NCBI GenBank assembly: GCA_964448115.1
Contig: CAYUVA010000001.1
Coordinates: 113,280-177,279, forward strand
Direction of reading: 5' to 3'
Source: CAYUVA01 sp964448115 [NCBI: uncultured bacterium]
GTDB lineage: Bacteria; CAYUVA01
DNA: 64,000 nucleotides
Part shown: positions 35,480 through 44,437 of the stretch, one piece after another
Layout: each line of letters opens with the position of its first letter
Numbering within the stretch: position 1 is the first letter of the stretch
The notes under the pieces: model-generated
What the model saw: the letters and a program-made list of their open reading frames with translations, nothing else
Databases searched by the model: none
What the model was told of the DNA's origin: nothing
Program-made: the position numbers and the translations under genes

Positions 35480-37504
35480 ATGAAAATGGAAACAGGATTA
35501 CCAATAAATTTGGCAGATATTCTTCATCATAGATCAGTAGAAAGCACTAGAGTTGAATATAAAAGCACCTGGAATGATAAATCTAAATCCTCAGTAATCC
35601 GCACCATCTGTGCTTTTGCTAACGATCTTTATAACCAAAACGGTGGTTATGTGATAATAGGCGTTGTAGAAGACGACAACGGAAATCCAATTTTACCCCC
35701 AAAGGGAGTGGAGCAATCAAAACTTGATATTATCCAAAAAGAGATTATAGGTGCTTGTAAAGGATTGCTAGTTCCAGAATATATCCCTTTGATTTTTTTA
35801 GCTTCATATACACAACGAGACCTAATAATTATATGGTGTCCTGCTGGAGATAATCGTCCATATTCTGCCCCTAAAAGATCTGGCAAAGGGATGGATTATT
35901 ATATTAGAAGCGGAAATACAACGATTGAGGCACAGGGTGATCTAAAAAGGCAGTTACTTGAGCAGGCGGCTAAGATACCATTCGATGATCGAAGAAACCA
36001 TGATGCCAAAGTGGAGGATATTTCATTCTATCTAGTGAAGAAGCACCTTGAGAATGTTAGGAGTTACCTAACTACCGAATTAGAATCCTTTGATAAATTG
36101 GGCATTTATCATCGTCTTAGATTGTTGATTAGGATGGATGGGTATGAGGTTCCAAGAAATTTTGCTTTACTATTTTTTAATGAATCACCTGAACAATTTT
36201 TCCCGGGAGCATATATTGAGGTTGTACAGTTTGATGATGACGCAGGGGGAGATCTGATTGAAGAAAAACAATTTCGTGGTCCTCTTCCAGAACAAATAAA
36301 CTCAACACTAAAATATCTGGAAGGCTTGGGCGGTACATTGGTACACAAAATTCCCAATCAAGCAGAAGCGAAAAGGACAGTTCCATACCCCTATGAAGCT
36401 ATGGAAGAAGCAATTGTCAACGCTGTTTATCATAGAAGCTATGAAGATTCTCAAGAGCCAGTGAAAGTTTATTTGTATCCCAATCGCATGGAAATAACTA
36501 GCTACCCCGGACCGGTTTCGGGTATTAAATTAGAGCATCTTGAGCCTAATAGTGCTATGCCCGCGGTACCTGCACGTAATCGACGCATTGGTGAATTATT
36601 GAAAGAGCTACGCTTAGCAGAAGGAAGAGGTACAGGTATCCCTAAAATTCACAGGAGAATGGCAGAAAACGGCTCCCCGCAGGCTCGCTTCGATTTCGAC
36701 GAGAATAGAACCTATTTTAGAGTTATCTTACCTGTACACCCTAAATATCAAACGCTTCATTCGCTCCGTGAGGCTACACACCTCTGGGCAATAGGATACC
36801 AAGATAGAGCACTTGAAATATTGAAGAATGCTTTTAACTCGCAGCCGTCCTCTGCCGTGATTGCAAGTCAATTGATTGAATACTTGATGAAACTCGAACA
36901 ATTGGATGAGGCAAACAAGGTTTTTAATCGATTCAAAGAACAACCAATTGGGGAGCAAAACTCCCAGCCATATTTGGTTTATGCTAAGGAATTGCTTGAT
37001 CTGGGCATCAGGAAGAAGATGGAAGATCTTCAAAAAAAAGCAAAGGAAGTATTGAACTCGCTGCCTGCTCACCCTGAATCTTATGAAAATATCGTTAGTG
37101 AAGCAATATTGCGAAGGAGAACGAGAAATAATAGACAAGCTCACAAGCTCTTCGAGAAAGCCTATGCGCTAAATCCCGACGATCCAAAGCTACTCCATGA
37201 ATTTGCACAGACCAAAATGGATATTGCCCGTAACTGGCGTTTAAATAAAGATATTAGAAGAAAGCTCACCAGAGAGGCAATTGAACTTTTTAGACAAGTA
37301 ATTCAACTAACAGATGACAGGATTAGAAAGGCGTGGTGTTGGTATAACCTTGCAAAAGCGCTCAATTGGATGAGGGAACCGGTCAGCAACATAGAAGAAG
37401 CCTATAAAGAAGCAATATCTCTTCATCCAGATAATGAAATTATTCTGCAAGCATATAACAATTGGAAGGATGCTAAAGGAAAATCTTCAAAAAAGCCATA
37501 CTAG
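35480..37504 (+). CDS. AlbA_2 (Schlafen-like) / GHKL ATPase-like protein with TPR tail
   Basis: 674 residues. An AlbA_2 domain at about 15-145 (STRVEYKSTWNDKS, TICAFANDLYNQNGGYVIIG) is followed at about 290-415 by the HATPase_c_4-type C-terminal part of such putative transcriptional regulators (EEAIVNAVYHRSYED, NRMEITSYPGPV, RGTGIPKIHRRMAENG). Then come about 250 residues of helical repeats, TPR-like (RAHKLFEKAYALNPDDPKLL type spacing). The gene is clearly more AT-rich than its neighbours, suggesting transfer. AlbA_2-ATPase proteins occur as regulators and in defence-type islands; no defence partner is next to it. Confidence 0.75.
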   Translation: MKMETGLPINLADILHHRSVESTRVEYKSTWNDKSKSSVIRTICAFANDLYNQNGGYVIIGVVEDDNGNPILPPKGVEQSKLDIIQKEIIGACKGLLVPEYIPLIFLASYTQRDLIIIWCPAGDNRPYSAPKRSGKGMDYYIRSGNTTIEAQGDLKRQLLEQAAKIPFDDRRNHDAKVEDISFYLVKKHLENVRSYLTTELESFDKLGIYHRLRLLIRMDGYEVPRNFALLFFNESPEQFFPGAYIEVVQFDDDAGGDLIEEKQFRGPLPEQINSTLKYLEGLGGTLVHKIPNQAEAKRTVPYPYEAMEEAIVNAVYHRSYEDSQEPVKVYLYPNRMEITSYPGPVSGIKLEHLEPNSAMPAVPARNRRIGELLKELRLAEGRGTGIPKIHRRMAENGSPQARFDFDENRTYFRVILPVHPKYQTLHSLREATHLWAIGYQDRALEILKNAFNSQPSSAVIASQLIEYLMKLEQLDEANKVFNRFKEQPIGEQNSQPYLVYAKELLDLGIRKKMEDLQKKAKEVLNSLPAHPESYENIVSEAILRRRTRNNRQAHKLFEKAYALNPDDPKLLHEFAQTKMDIARNWRLNKDIRRKLTREAIELFRQVIQLTDDRIRKAWCWYNLAKALNWMREPVSNIEEAYKEAISLHPDNEIILQAYNNWKDAKGKSSKKPY

Positions 37505-37609
37505 AACCAAAATCTAAGGCAATGTAGCCGCAACCAGGTATGCTAATGTAGCATAAAAATAATGACGCGCTAAAATGGTGCATGTTTTGAGGGAAGTAAT
37601 CTAATCAAA

Positions 37610-37762
37610 CTAATGGAAACTGCTTCTACCTAGCAGGATGTCCAAGCCGTGAAGGAGGGGGGATTCGATGATATTTAGGTTCTCTAGGCATGCCTTGCGG
37701 CTGCCAGGAAGGTTGATGATTAAACCCCCACCCCTGCGCTCCCCCCTTGCTGTTTGTCTCAT
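37610..37762 (-). pseudogene. Frameshifted 3' remnant of a MogA/MoaB molybdopterin gene
   Basis: From an ATG at 37762 the minus strand reads GGGLIINLPGSRKACLENLN, the conserved C-terminal segment of MogA/MoaB (molybdopterin adenylyltransferase). After a run of C the family-like continuation LLHGLDILLGRSS appears in another frame and ends at a TAG at 37610-37612. The N-terminal two-thirds are missing. An AGGAG lies eight bases before the ATG, so a short peptide could be made, but the frame change argues for a decayed gene. It lies directly behind the 3' end of the GT39-TPR gene. Confidence 0.7.
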
Positions 37763-37780
37763 GGCGAATGCTCCTTTTTT

Positions 37781-40000
37781 TTATTCTAGTGTCGTGGATT
37801 TGATTCTATTTTTGATAAAAAATGGATAAAAAAACTTTAGGTGGTGTTGCCTGATTTCACCTATTTTGGGTGGTTGGATCGGTTTTTGTCCTGCTGCGAG
37901 TTTTTGCAGGGCAGTAAGAAGTTCGGCATTCTTGGCGTTTCCCTTGAGATAAGGCTCGAACAGCCTCAGAATGGCTGCCGATAGCTTGCTTGCATCATCA
38001 CCGGCATTGCTCATCAGGTAGGTAATGTTCCAGAGTGCTTTTATGGCAAGGTCTTCGGATTCTTCCGATTCAAGTGCTATCAAACTAAGGGCAATCAATG
38101 GAAAGATATCCGAAGGCTCTTTATTGAAAGACAAGACAAGATGATTTACCGCAGGTTCAACCAATCCGAGGCGATATTGCAGGATCGCTATGTGGCTAAG
38201 CAGTGTCTGATCGTCTGGGTCGTACTGCTGTGCAGCCCTATAGAATTCAAAAGCGGATTGCGTATCGCCATCGATCAGGCTGCGATCACCGCGCTTGCGC
38301 AACACGCGAGCTATCGATTTGATTACTTTATCTATATCGTGATGATGCGCCAGGCTCTTCCGGTACCAGAACTCTGCATCCTCATAATGACCAGCAGACT
38401 CGTAAGCCAAAGCAACGCAATACCTGGAATCAGGGGAGCGGAACCTCTGCGCCGCCGACTCAAGTTCTGGAAGCCACTTGATAAAATAATCTGGAAGGTT
38501 TGCAGGCGGCATGAATTCATCGAGGCTGCCGCTAAGCAAGAACATCTCCTCGAGAGGCGTTGACAGTAGATCCCGATAAAAATGATTATTGATCAGCGAG
38601 GTTGTGATCACGAATCCATTGTTCATATCCCTCTTGATAAGCTCTCTCTGCTGGGCTGTTGGCTTGAGCACCCACCATGTGGCTAAGAAAATAGCAAACA
38701 TTGCAGCCGCCTTGAGCATGTTTCTCGGGTTGATTGAGCCTATCAGCTCGATAAACCTGACTATTGAAGCGGCAGCGAAGATCATCAAGACCGGCAAGAT
38801 AACGATACGATACCTGCTTACCACGAAGAAGGCTATTACCGATGCCGAGTAAGTTATTATAAATAAATATAGTATCAACAGATGAGATCGGCGAGGGATG
38901 CTTATGATCATTCCAACCACTGCCATCGAGATTATGGCTCCATAATCGAGTGGCGATAGCCTTAATAAAGGTGAAAATAGCTCCATGAAATACCAGCTCA
39001 TGTTATCGGGCAGCTTGTATGAACCCCAGAATAGCCTGCATTTACGCCACAGCAGCCTGGTGAAATCACGAGGCTTGCTTTTTATCCAAAAAATGCTCTG
39101 CCTGAACCAATATCGAGAAGCCTCGGTTGCGCTCAGCTTTCCCCCTAGTTTTTTCTCCAGGACCACGCTGAAGCTGATCCGCTCTACCTGTGGATTTGCC
39201 ACCATGAATGGCGGGGGACGAAAGGAGCCATCGGCTGTCGGATTGTTTCCGATATAGAAATTCTGTCCCGCCTGTGCGGTGATCAGAACCGGCTCCTTGG
39301 CGATTATTGAATTACGGATGCTCGGCAGCGATATGACCATCAGCGCAGAAGCGGCAAAGGCAAAAGCTGGCTTGATCCCTGGGAGCAATCCCCTATTCCA
39401 AGCCCCTCTAAATAGAAGCCAGAGAACTACGATAGGCAAGAAGATAAGCAGGTTTCCCCTCACCATGCAGGCAAGCGCTGCGATAAAACCAGCCGCAAAT
39501 AACAAATACGGCTTAGGCTCAGTGCTGCCATTCCCCGCGCCAGAAACAAGAAGATATAAAAAAAAGGTGGATAAAAAGATGCCCAGGCTGGTCTTTTCGA
39601 TCATCCCCTCGAACATGACGAATTCGAGGTAGGTTGCGTATATGATCGCTGCTGCGCTTGCGACCCTGGTATTAAGCAGCCGGCTTGCGAGCAGGTAGAT
39701 TAGCATCCCGGTCGCGCAACCGAGCACTGCCTGGATTATACGAACCATCATGTACGAATGCCCGAAGATACTATATACAAAAGCGAGAAAATAAGGATAT
39801 AACGGATCTTGATAGAAGACCTCCTTGCCGATCCATCCTTCGCTTAGTATCTTTAGCGCCCAGGAATCATAGCTATAGGGATCGAGAAACAATATATGGA
39901 AATAGAGGCTGTTCGACTGACTGACCAGGTATATGATGCGAGGGACTGCCAAGAGCGCGAGGATCACGATCAGCCACCATCTATCTTTCCTGTAAGCCAT
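37781..40000 (-). CDS. GT39/ArnT-like membrane glycosyltransferase with C-terminal TPR region
   Basis: 739 residues. About 11 to 12 membrane segments fill residues 8-440. The first periplasmic loop has FLDPYSYDSWALKIL and GWIGKEVFYQDPLYPYFLA, the acidic residues and layout of GT39/PMT_2 enzymes that use polyprenyl-phosphate sugars. A soluble C-terminal part (about 500-720) holds TPR-like units (YEDAEFWYRKSLAHHHD, SAFEFYRAAQQYDPDDQ, VNHLVLSFNKEPSDIFP). It would glycosylate a lipid or protein outside the membrane. Acceptor unknown. Confidence 0.8.
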   Translation of the reverse strand: MAYRKDRWWLIVILALLAVPRIIYLVSQSNSLYFHILFLDPYSYDSWALKILSEGWIGKEVFYQDPLYPYFLAFVYSIFGHSYMMVRIIQAVLGCATGMLIYLLASRLLNTRVASAAAIIYATYLEFVMFEGMIEKTSLGIFLSTFFLYLLVSGAGNGSTEPKPYLLFAAGFIAALACMVRGNLLIFLPIVVLWLLFRGAWNRGLLPGIKPAFAFAASALMVISLPSIRNSIIAKEPVLITAQAGQNFYIGNNPTADGSFRPPPFMVANPQVERISFSVVLEKKLGGKLSATEASRYWFRQSIFWIKSKPRDFTRLLWRKCRLFWGSYKLPDNMSWYFMELFSPLLRLSPLDYGAIISMAVVGMIISIPRRSHLLILYLFIITYSASVIAFFVVSRYRIVILPVLMIFAAASIVRFIELIGSINPRNMLKAAAMFAIFLATWWVLKPTAQQRELIKRDMNNGFVITTSLINNHFYRDLLSTPLEEMFLLSGSLDEFMPPANLPDYFIKWLPELESAAQRFRSPDSRYCVALAYESAGHYEDAEFWYRKSLAHHHDIDKVIKSIARVLRKRGDRSLIDGDTQSAFEFYRAAQQYDPDDQTLLSHIAILQYRLGLVEPAVNHLVLSFNKEPSDIFPLIALSLIALESEESEDLAIKALWNITYLMSNAGDDASKLSAAILRLFEPYLKGNAKNAELLTALQKLAAGQKPIQPPKIGEIRQHHLKFFYPFFIKNRIKSTTLE

Positions 40001-40160
40001 GATTTCGCTTATGATATCACTAAAAAATGGTAAGTGAAAAATTGATCAGGTGATTCTGGGGTATAGTAAAATATTCTTACCTCTCAGACCGTTGCTTGAA
40101 AATATATGAATAAGCGATAATAATGAAACTGAAAGTTAGCTAATCCAAGGAGTGAATGAT

Positions 40161-40475
40161 ATGAAAGGTTTCAACATGAACATCCTGAAGCAAGCCAAAG
40201 AGATGGCACGCAAGCTGGAGGAAGCCAAGGAGTCGCTAGCAGACATTATCGTCGAGGCATCCTCTGGTGGGGGCATGGTTACAGCATCTACCAATGCTGC
40301 CGGCAAACTGGTATCGATCAAGATCGAACCGGAGGTGGTCGATCCCGATGATGTCGAGATGCTGGAGGATCTGATCGTGGCTGCCGTAAGCGAGGCCCTG
40401 GAAAAGGCACAGCAGGCAGCAAACCAGGAGATGGCAAAGATAACCGGTGGCATGAATATACCTGGACTCACCTGA
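40161..40475 (+). CDS. ybaB: Nucleoid-associated protein YbaB/EbfC
   Basis: 104 residues from the ATG at 40161. AAGGAG at 40147-40152 gives an eight-base spacing; an upstream in-frame GTG at 40152 overlaps that site and is rejected. The sequence shows LKQAKEMARKLEEAKESL, the glycine-rich turn SGGGMVTASTNAAGKLVSI, DPDDVEMLEDLIVAAV and a C-terminal GGMNIPGL, all typical. It forms a dimer that binds DNA and is usually encoded with recR, as here (52-base gap). Confidence 0.95.
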   Translation: MKGFNMNILKQAKEMARKLEEAKESLADIIVEASSGGGMVTASTNAAGKLVSIKIEPEVVDPDDVEMLEDLIVAAVSEALEKAQQAANQEMAKITGGMNIPGLT

Positions 40476-40527
40476 AGAATAGAAACGGCAGCAACTATCA
40501 AGTAAACAGCTTATTTAACCATTTCTG

Positions 40528-41130
40528 ATGAACTACCCAAGTTCGCTGATCCGGCTGCTCGATGCGCTGAAAAAGCTACCCGGCATAGGAGAAAAAAGTG
40601 CCCGAAGGATAGCTTTTTACATCCTTTATCGCCCCATGGAGGAGATCCTGCCCCTGATCGAGGCACTTAAAGATGTCAAGCAGAAGATCGGCTCCTGCCG
40701 CAGGTGCTTTAATATAGCCGAAGGGGAGCTTTGCCCGGTATGCTCGGACCATAAGCGAGCGCAATCGGGCACTATTTGCGTGGTCGAGGAGGCATCGGAT
40801 CTTTTATTGATCGAAGGCACCAATGAATACAAGGGGCTTTATCATGTCCTTGAGGGGGCTATCTCGCCGCTTAAGGGCATCACCCCCCAAGACCTGCGAA
40901 TAAAGGAGCTGCTTCAAAGGGTGCAAAGCGAGAATATAAAAGAGGTCATTCTGGCCATGGATACTAATGTCGAGGGTGAATCGACCGCTATGTATCTCAT
41001 GAAGCAGCTAAAGCCGCTCGGCATCAGGGTAACCCGCCTTGCCCAGGGACTACCGTTAGGCAGCGAGCTGGAATATACCGATGCGATAACCATGGCTCGC
41101 GCCCTGAAAAGCCGTGTTGAGATGCAATAA
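40528..41130 (+). CDS. recR: Recombination mediator RecR
   Basis: 200 residues, normal length. Helix-hairpin-helix LKKLPGIGEKSARRIAFYIL, four-Cys zinc finger CRRCFNIAEGELCPVC, Toprim domain starting ICVVEEASDLLLIEG, and YHVLEGAISPLKGI with VTRLAQGLPLGSELEY near the end. With RecO and RecF it loads RecA on gapped DNA. Second gene of the ybaB-recR unit; the FAH-family gene follows by 13 bases. Confidence 0.96.
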   Translation: MNYPSSLIRLLDALKKLPGIGEKSARRIAFYILYRPMEEILPLIEALKDVKQKIGSCRRCFNIAEGELCPVCSDHKRAQSGTICVVEEASDLLLIEGTNEYKGLYHVLEGAISPLKGITPQDLRIKELLQRVQSENIKEVILAMDTNVEGESTAMYLMKQLKPLGIRVTRLAQGLPLGSELEYTDAITMARALKSRVEMQ

Positions 41131-41143
41131 ACGGAGATAAAAC

Positions 41144-42094
41144 ATGAGACTCGCTCGCATCTTATATAACGACAAGGCATCCTATGCGTTGGTGGTAAAT
41201 GATGGCATTTTGCCATTGGATAGGCTTCTCAAGGGGATTCCTTTAGACCTTAGAACATTTTTATTTAAAGGCTGGAGCGAACGAATACAAAAAGCATTGG
41301 AAAAGATCCCTGATTCCTGGCTGAAAGAAAAGGTGATCCCCTTTGATAAAAGCAGGATACTTTGTCCGGTCACGGAGCCGACTAAGATAATCTGCCTTGG
41401 CAAGAACTACCTTGAACACGCCAAAGAGACCGGCAGCAAACCCCCTAAGCGCCCGCTTTTGTTCTCCAAGGCAAGCTCAGCGCTATGCTCTGCTTACGAT
41501 GATATCGTAAAGTGGCACAATGTCATCCTCATGGATTACGAGGTCGAGCTTGGGGTTATCATCGGCAAACAAGCCAAGAACATCAAGGCTGGCGATGCCA
41601 TGGACCATGTGTTCGGATACACCATCGTCAATGATGTGAGCTGCCGCGAGATGCAAAAGGGAGAAAGACAGTGGTTCAGGGGAAAAAGCCTCGACACTTT
41701 CTGTCCGGTAGGTCCCTTTATTGCAACCAGGGAGGAGGTGCCAAACCCCCATAACTTGAGGCTTCAATCCCTGGTAAACGGAGAGGTTCGACAGGATTCG
41801 ACCACCGCCGAGTTCATCTTCGATATCCCGACCGTAATCGAGGATATATCATCGGTAATGACCCTGATGCCTGGGGATCTGATAGCTACCGGTACACCGT
41901 CTGGAGTGGCACTTGGCGATGCGGTAGATCTACTCGATGCGGTTCTATCAGGAGATTACATGGATGCTATCTTGCGAGATGAGACCCTAGCCAGGAAGTA
42001 CTCGCGCTTCTTGCAGCCGGGCATGACGGTTCGCTGCCAGATCGATGGATTGGGATATCAGGAGAATAGGATAATCGCTGACACGAATGAATAA
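41144..42094 (+). CDS. Fumarylacetoacetate hydrolase family protein
   Basis: 316 residues. The FAH fold starts near residue 80 at KIICLGKNYLEHAKETG. Metal ligands are in VELGVIIGK (Glu-x-Glu type) and GYTIVNDVSCREMQ (Asp), with KSLDTFCPVGPFI and GDLIATGTPSGVA following. Relatives hydrolyse or decarboxylate ring-cleavage products, or act on acylpyruvates and oxaloacetate; the precise substrate cannot be told. The stop overlaps the PLD-VTT start by eight bases. Confidence 0.88.
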   Translation: MRLARILYNDKASYALVVNDGILPLDRLLKGIPLDLRTFLFKGWSERIQKALEKIPDSWLKEKVIPFDKSRILCPVTEPTKIICLGKNYLEHAKETGSKPPKRPLLFSKASSALCSAYDDIVKWHNVILMDYEVELGVIIGKQAKNIKAGDAMDHVFGYTIVNDVSCREMQKGERQWFRGKSLDTFCPVGPFIATREEVPNPHNLRLQSLVNGEVRQDSTTAEFIFDIPTVIEDISSVMTLMPGDLIATGTPSGVALGDAVDLLDAVLSGDYMDAILRDETLARKYSRFLQPGMTVRCQIDGLGYQENRIIADTNE

Positions 42095-44246
42095 ATGCCC
42101 TCTGACAGTCGAAGGTGAAAACTGCTGGCGCAAGGTTAAGGCACGGCGAGCAGCACTTCTACTGAACGGAGAGCGTTACTTCAGGGCTTTTGTTGATGCC
42201 TGCAAGTCCGCACAACACAGCATATACATCACCGGCTGGGAGATCCACAGCCGCATCAGGCTGGTAAGAGACGGCAGCGAGACCGAATATCCCATCGAAC
42301 TAAGGGATTTTTTGAATGACCTGGTGGAACGCAAGCCCGATTTAAGGATATATATCCTTATATGGAATCACTCCATGATCTTCACCCACAAGCGCGAGCT
42401 TTTTCCCTGGTATCATCTCGGTTGGCGCACTCATAAACGAGTTAAGCTATTGCTAGATAATCATGTCCCTCTTGGTGGCTCACAGCACAGTAAGATAGTG
42501 GTGGTCGATGACAAGGTCGCCTTCTGCGGTGGCTTGGACCTGACCTGGCATCGCTGGGATACCAGTCAGCATCACTTGTACGATGAACGACGGCGGGATC
42601 CCAAGGGGCGGCTCTATGGACCCTACCATGATGTGATGCTGGCTGTAGATGGGGAGGCTGCTCATGCGCTCGGTGAGCTGGTGCGAGATCGCTGGAACAA
42701 GGCTGGCGGTGGAATCCTGGAGCCACCCTGCCAAAGCGAGGAAGATAACTGGCCATCAAATATAGAAGCGGACTTTGAAAACATCACCATCGCTATTGCA
42801 AGAACCGAGCGCTCGGTAAGTGGCAAACAGACGGTCCGCGAGATTGAGGCGCTTTATTTGGACTCCATAGCAGCAGCACAGAACTACATATACATCGAGA
42901 ATCAATACATCACCTCGCCTTTAATCGCCCAAGCGCTCGAGGCAAGGATCTCGGAGCCTGGTGGACCCGAGGTAGTCATGGTTAGCTCCTACCGATCGCC
43001 GAGCTTTTTGGAGCGAACCACATTGGACATCCTGCGTACTCGCTTGATCAAGCGTCTATACTCTGCCGATAAGCAATATCGTCTTCGTGCCCTTGCTCCG
43101 GTCATACAACATGACTCCATACAGGCTCATACACTAGTCCATGCCAAGATATTCATAGCCGACGATTGCTTTCTAAGGATCGGCTCATCCAACCTGACCA
43201 ATCGCTCCATGTCGCTGGATATAGAGTGCGATCTTGCAATCGAGTGCGAGGGGGATCCACAGAAAATCGAGCGGATAAGATACTTGCGTGATAAGATTAT
43301 CGCAGAACATCTTGGCGCTACTGTATCGCATGTATCCGATACTATAGCCCAAAAAGGCTCTTTAGTTGCCGGCATCGATGCGCTCAGAAATGATCAAGGA
43401 CATACATTGATGCCAATCTATGATCTGCCGGATCCATTCTTCGAGGCAGTGCTGCCCGAAAAGACCGTTATCGATCCCGAAGAGCCGATCAGCTCCGATA
43501 TCATCCTGAGGTCTATTATCAAAGAACTAGGGCGCGGGGAGGCATCGATCTATCGTCCATTTTTCTTAAGTGGCGGGCTTTTGGTGGTATTATTGCTACT
43601 AATCGGCATCTGGAGCTACACTGATATCAGTCAATTCATCGATCTTAGCAGCATAAGCAGTATTCTGGATCCCTTGCAATATGGCTTTACCGGGTTTGCA
43701 GCAGTGGTCGGGACATTCATTCTGGGAGGCTTTCTTCGCATCCCAGTTACCATGTTGATGGTGCTTACCGCCCTTGTCTTCGGTCCCTGGCGAGGGAGTG
43801 CGTATTCGTTTATCGGGGCGATGGGGAGCGCACTTATCCTTTACGCTCTGGGCAGGAGCATGCACAAGGATATCATAAGACTCTTAGCAGGGAAATACTT
43901 AAGCAGACTCTCTAAAACGATGGGAAGGCAGACGATGTCAATGATAGCGGCACTAAGGGTAGTTCCCATCGCTCCATTCACGCTGGTCAATCTTATTAGC
44001 GGAGCGTTCCGGGTAAACATTTTCGCATACACACTGGGCAGTATCATCGGCATGGCGCCGGGGATCCTGATCCTCTCATTTTTCTCGGACCAAGCCCGGC
44101 TGGCTGTTCAATTTCCGAGCCTGACCAACATTATTGCCCCGATTGCTATCTTGTTCATTTTCGCCTTGATCGGGGAGATAATTCGAAGATGGCTCAATGA
44201 GTCCCTAGAACTGGGTCGATTACGAAGAAAAACAGAAGGCTATTAA
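42087..44246 (+). CDS. Phospholipase D-like protein fused to a VTT/DedA membrane domain
   Basis: 719 residues. Two HKD motifs in the N-terminal part: HSKIVVVDDKVAFCGGLDL near residue 133 and HAKIFIADDCFLRIGSSNLT near 352, each with the trailing GG/GS, the PLD catalytic pair. From about 495 there are membrane helices, with the VTT (SNARE-associated/DedA) signature PVTMLMVLTALVFGPWRGSA, AALRVVPIAPFTLVNLISG and GIMAPG-like IIGMAPGILI. The fusion suggests a membrane-bound phospholipid or cardiolipin-type transphosphatidylase next to a lipid scramblase-like module. Confidence 0.9.
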   Translation: MNKCPLTVEGENCWRKVKARRAALLLNGERYFRAFVDACKSAQHSIYITGWEIHSRIRLVRDGSETEYPIELRDFLNDLVERKPDLRIYILIWNHSMIFTHKRELFPWYHLGWRTHKRVKLLLDNHVPLGGSQHSKIVVVDDKVAFCGGLDLTWHRWDTSQHHLYDERRRDPKGRLYGPYHDVMLAVDGEAAHALGELVRDRWNKAGGGILEPPCQSEEDNWPSNIEADFENITIAIARTERSVSGKQTVREIEALYLDSIAAAQNYIYIENQYITSPLIAQALEARISEPGGPEVVMVSSYRSPSFLERTTLDILRTRLIKRLYSADKQYRLRALAPVIQHDSIQAHTLVHAKIFIADDCFLRIGSSNLTNRSMSLDIECDLAIECEGDPQKIERIRYLRDKIIAEHLGATVSHVSDTIAQKGSLVAGIDALRNDQGHTLMPIYDLPDPFFEAVLPEKTVIDPEEPISSDIILRSIIKELGRGEASIYRPFFLSGGLLVVLLLLIGIWSYTDISQFIDLSSISSILDPLQYGFTGFAAVVGTFILGGFLRIPVTMLMVLTALVFGPWRGSAYSFIGAMGSALILYALGRSMHKDIIRLLAGKYLSRLSKTMGRQTMSMIAALRVVPIAPFTLVNLISGAFRVNIFAYTLGSIIGMAPGILILSFFSDQARLAVQFPSLTNIIAPIAILFIFALIGEIIRRWLNESLELGRLRRKTEGY

Positions 44247-44437
44247 AAGGATAAGAGCCTCATGTAAAAGTTTGCTCCTCGGCGAAGTCGCGGGGACTCA
44301 AAGAACGCAAAGAAATGATTTTCTTTCTTTTTGCCTTTGTGCCTTAGCGAGACAAACTCCCATGTTGCCTGTCTCATTAACCACCAAAGAATATCCTTCT
44401 TGTCTTCGCTTCTAGCGCTAAGCCCTAAGCCTTCCTC
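44247..44437. repeat. Gap with dispersed GGCAC-AAGG repeat
   Basis: Between convergent genes. gcctttgtgccttagcgaga (44331-44350) is a third copy of the repeat at 25268 and 30473. The adjacent segment ctcggcgaagtcgcggggac is GC-rich and may belong to the same element. No gene is seen. Confidence 0.5.
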
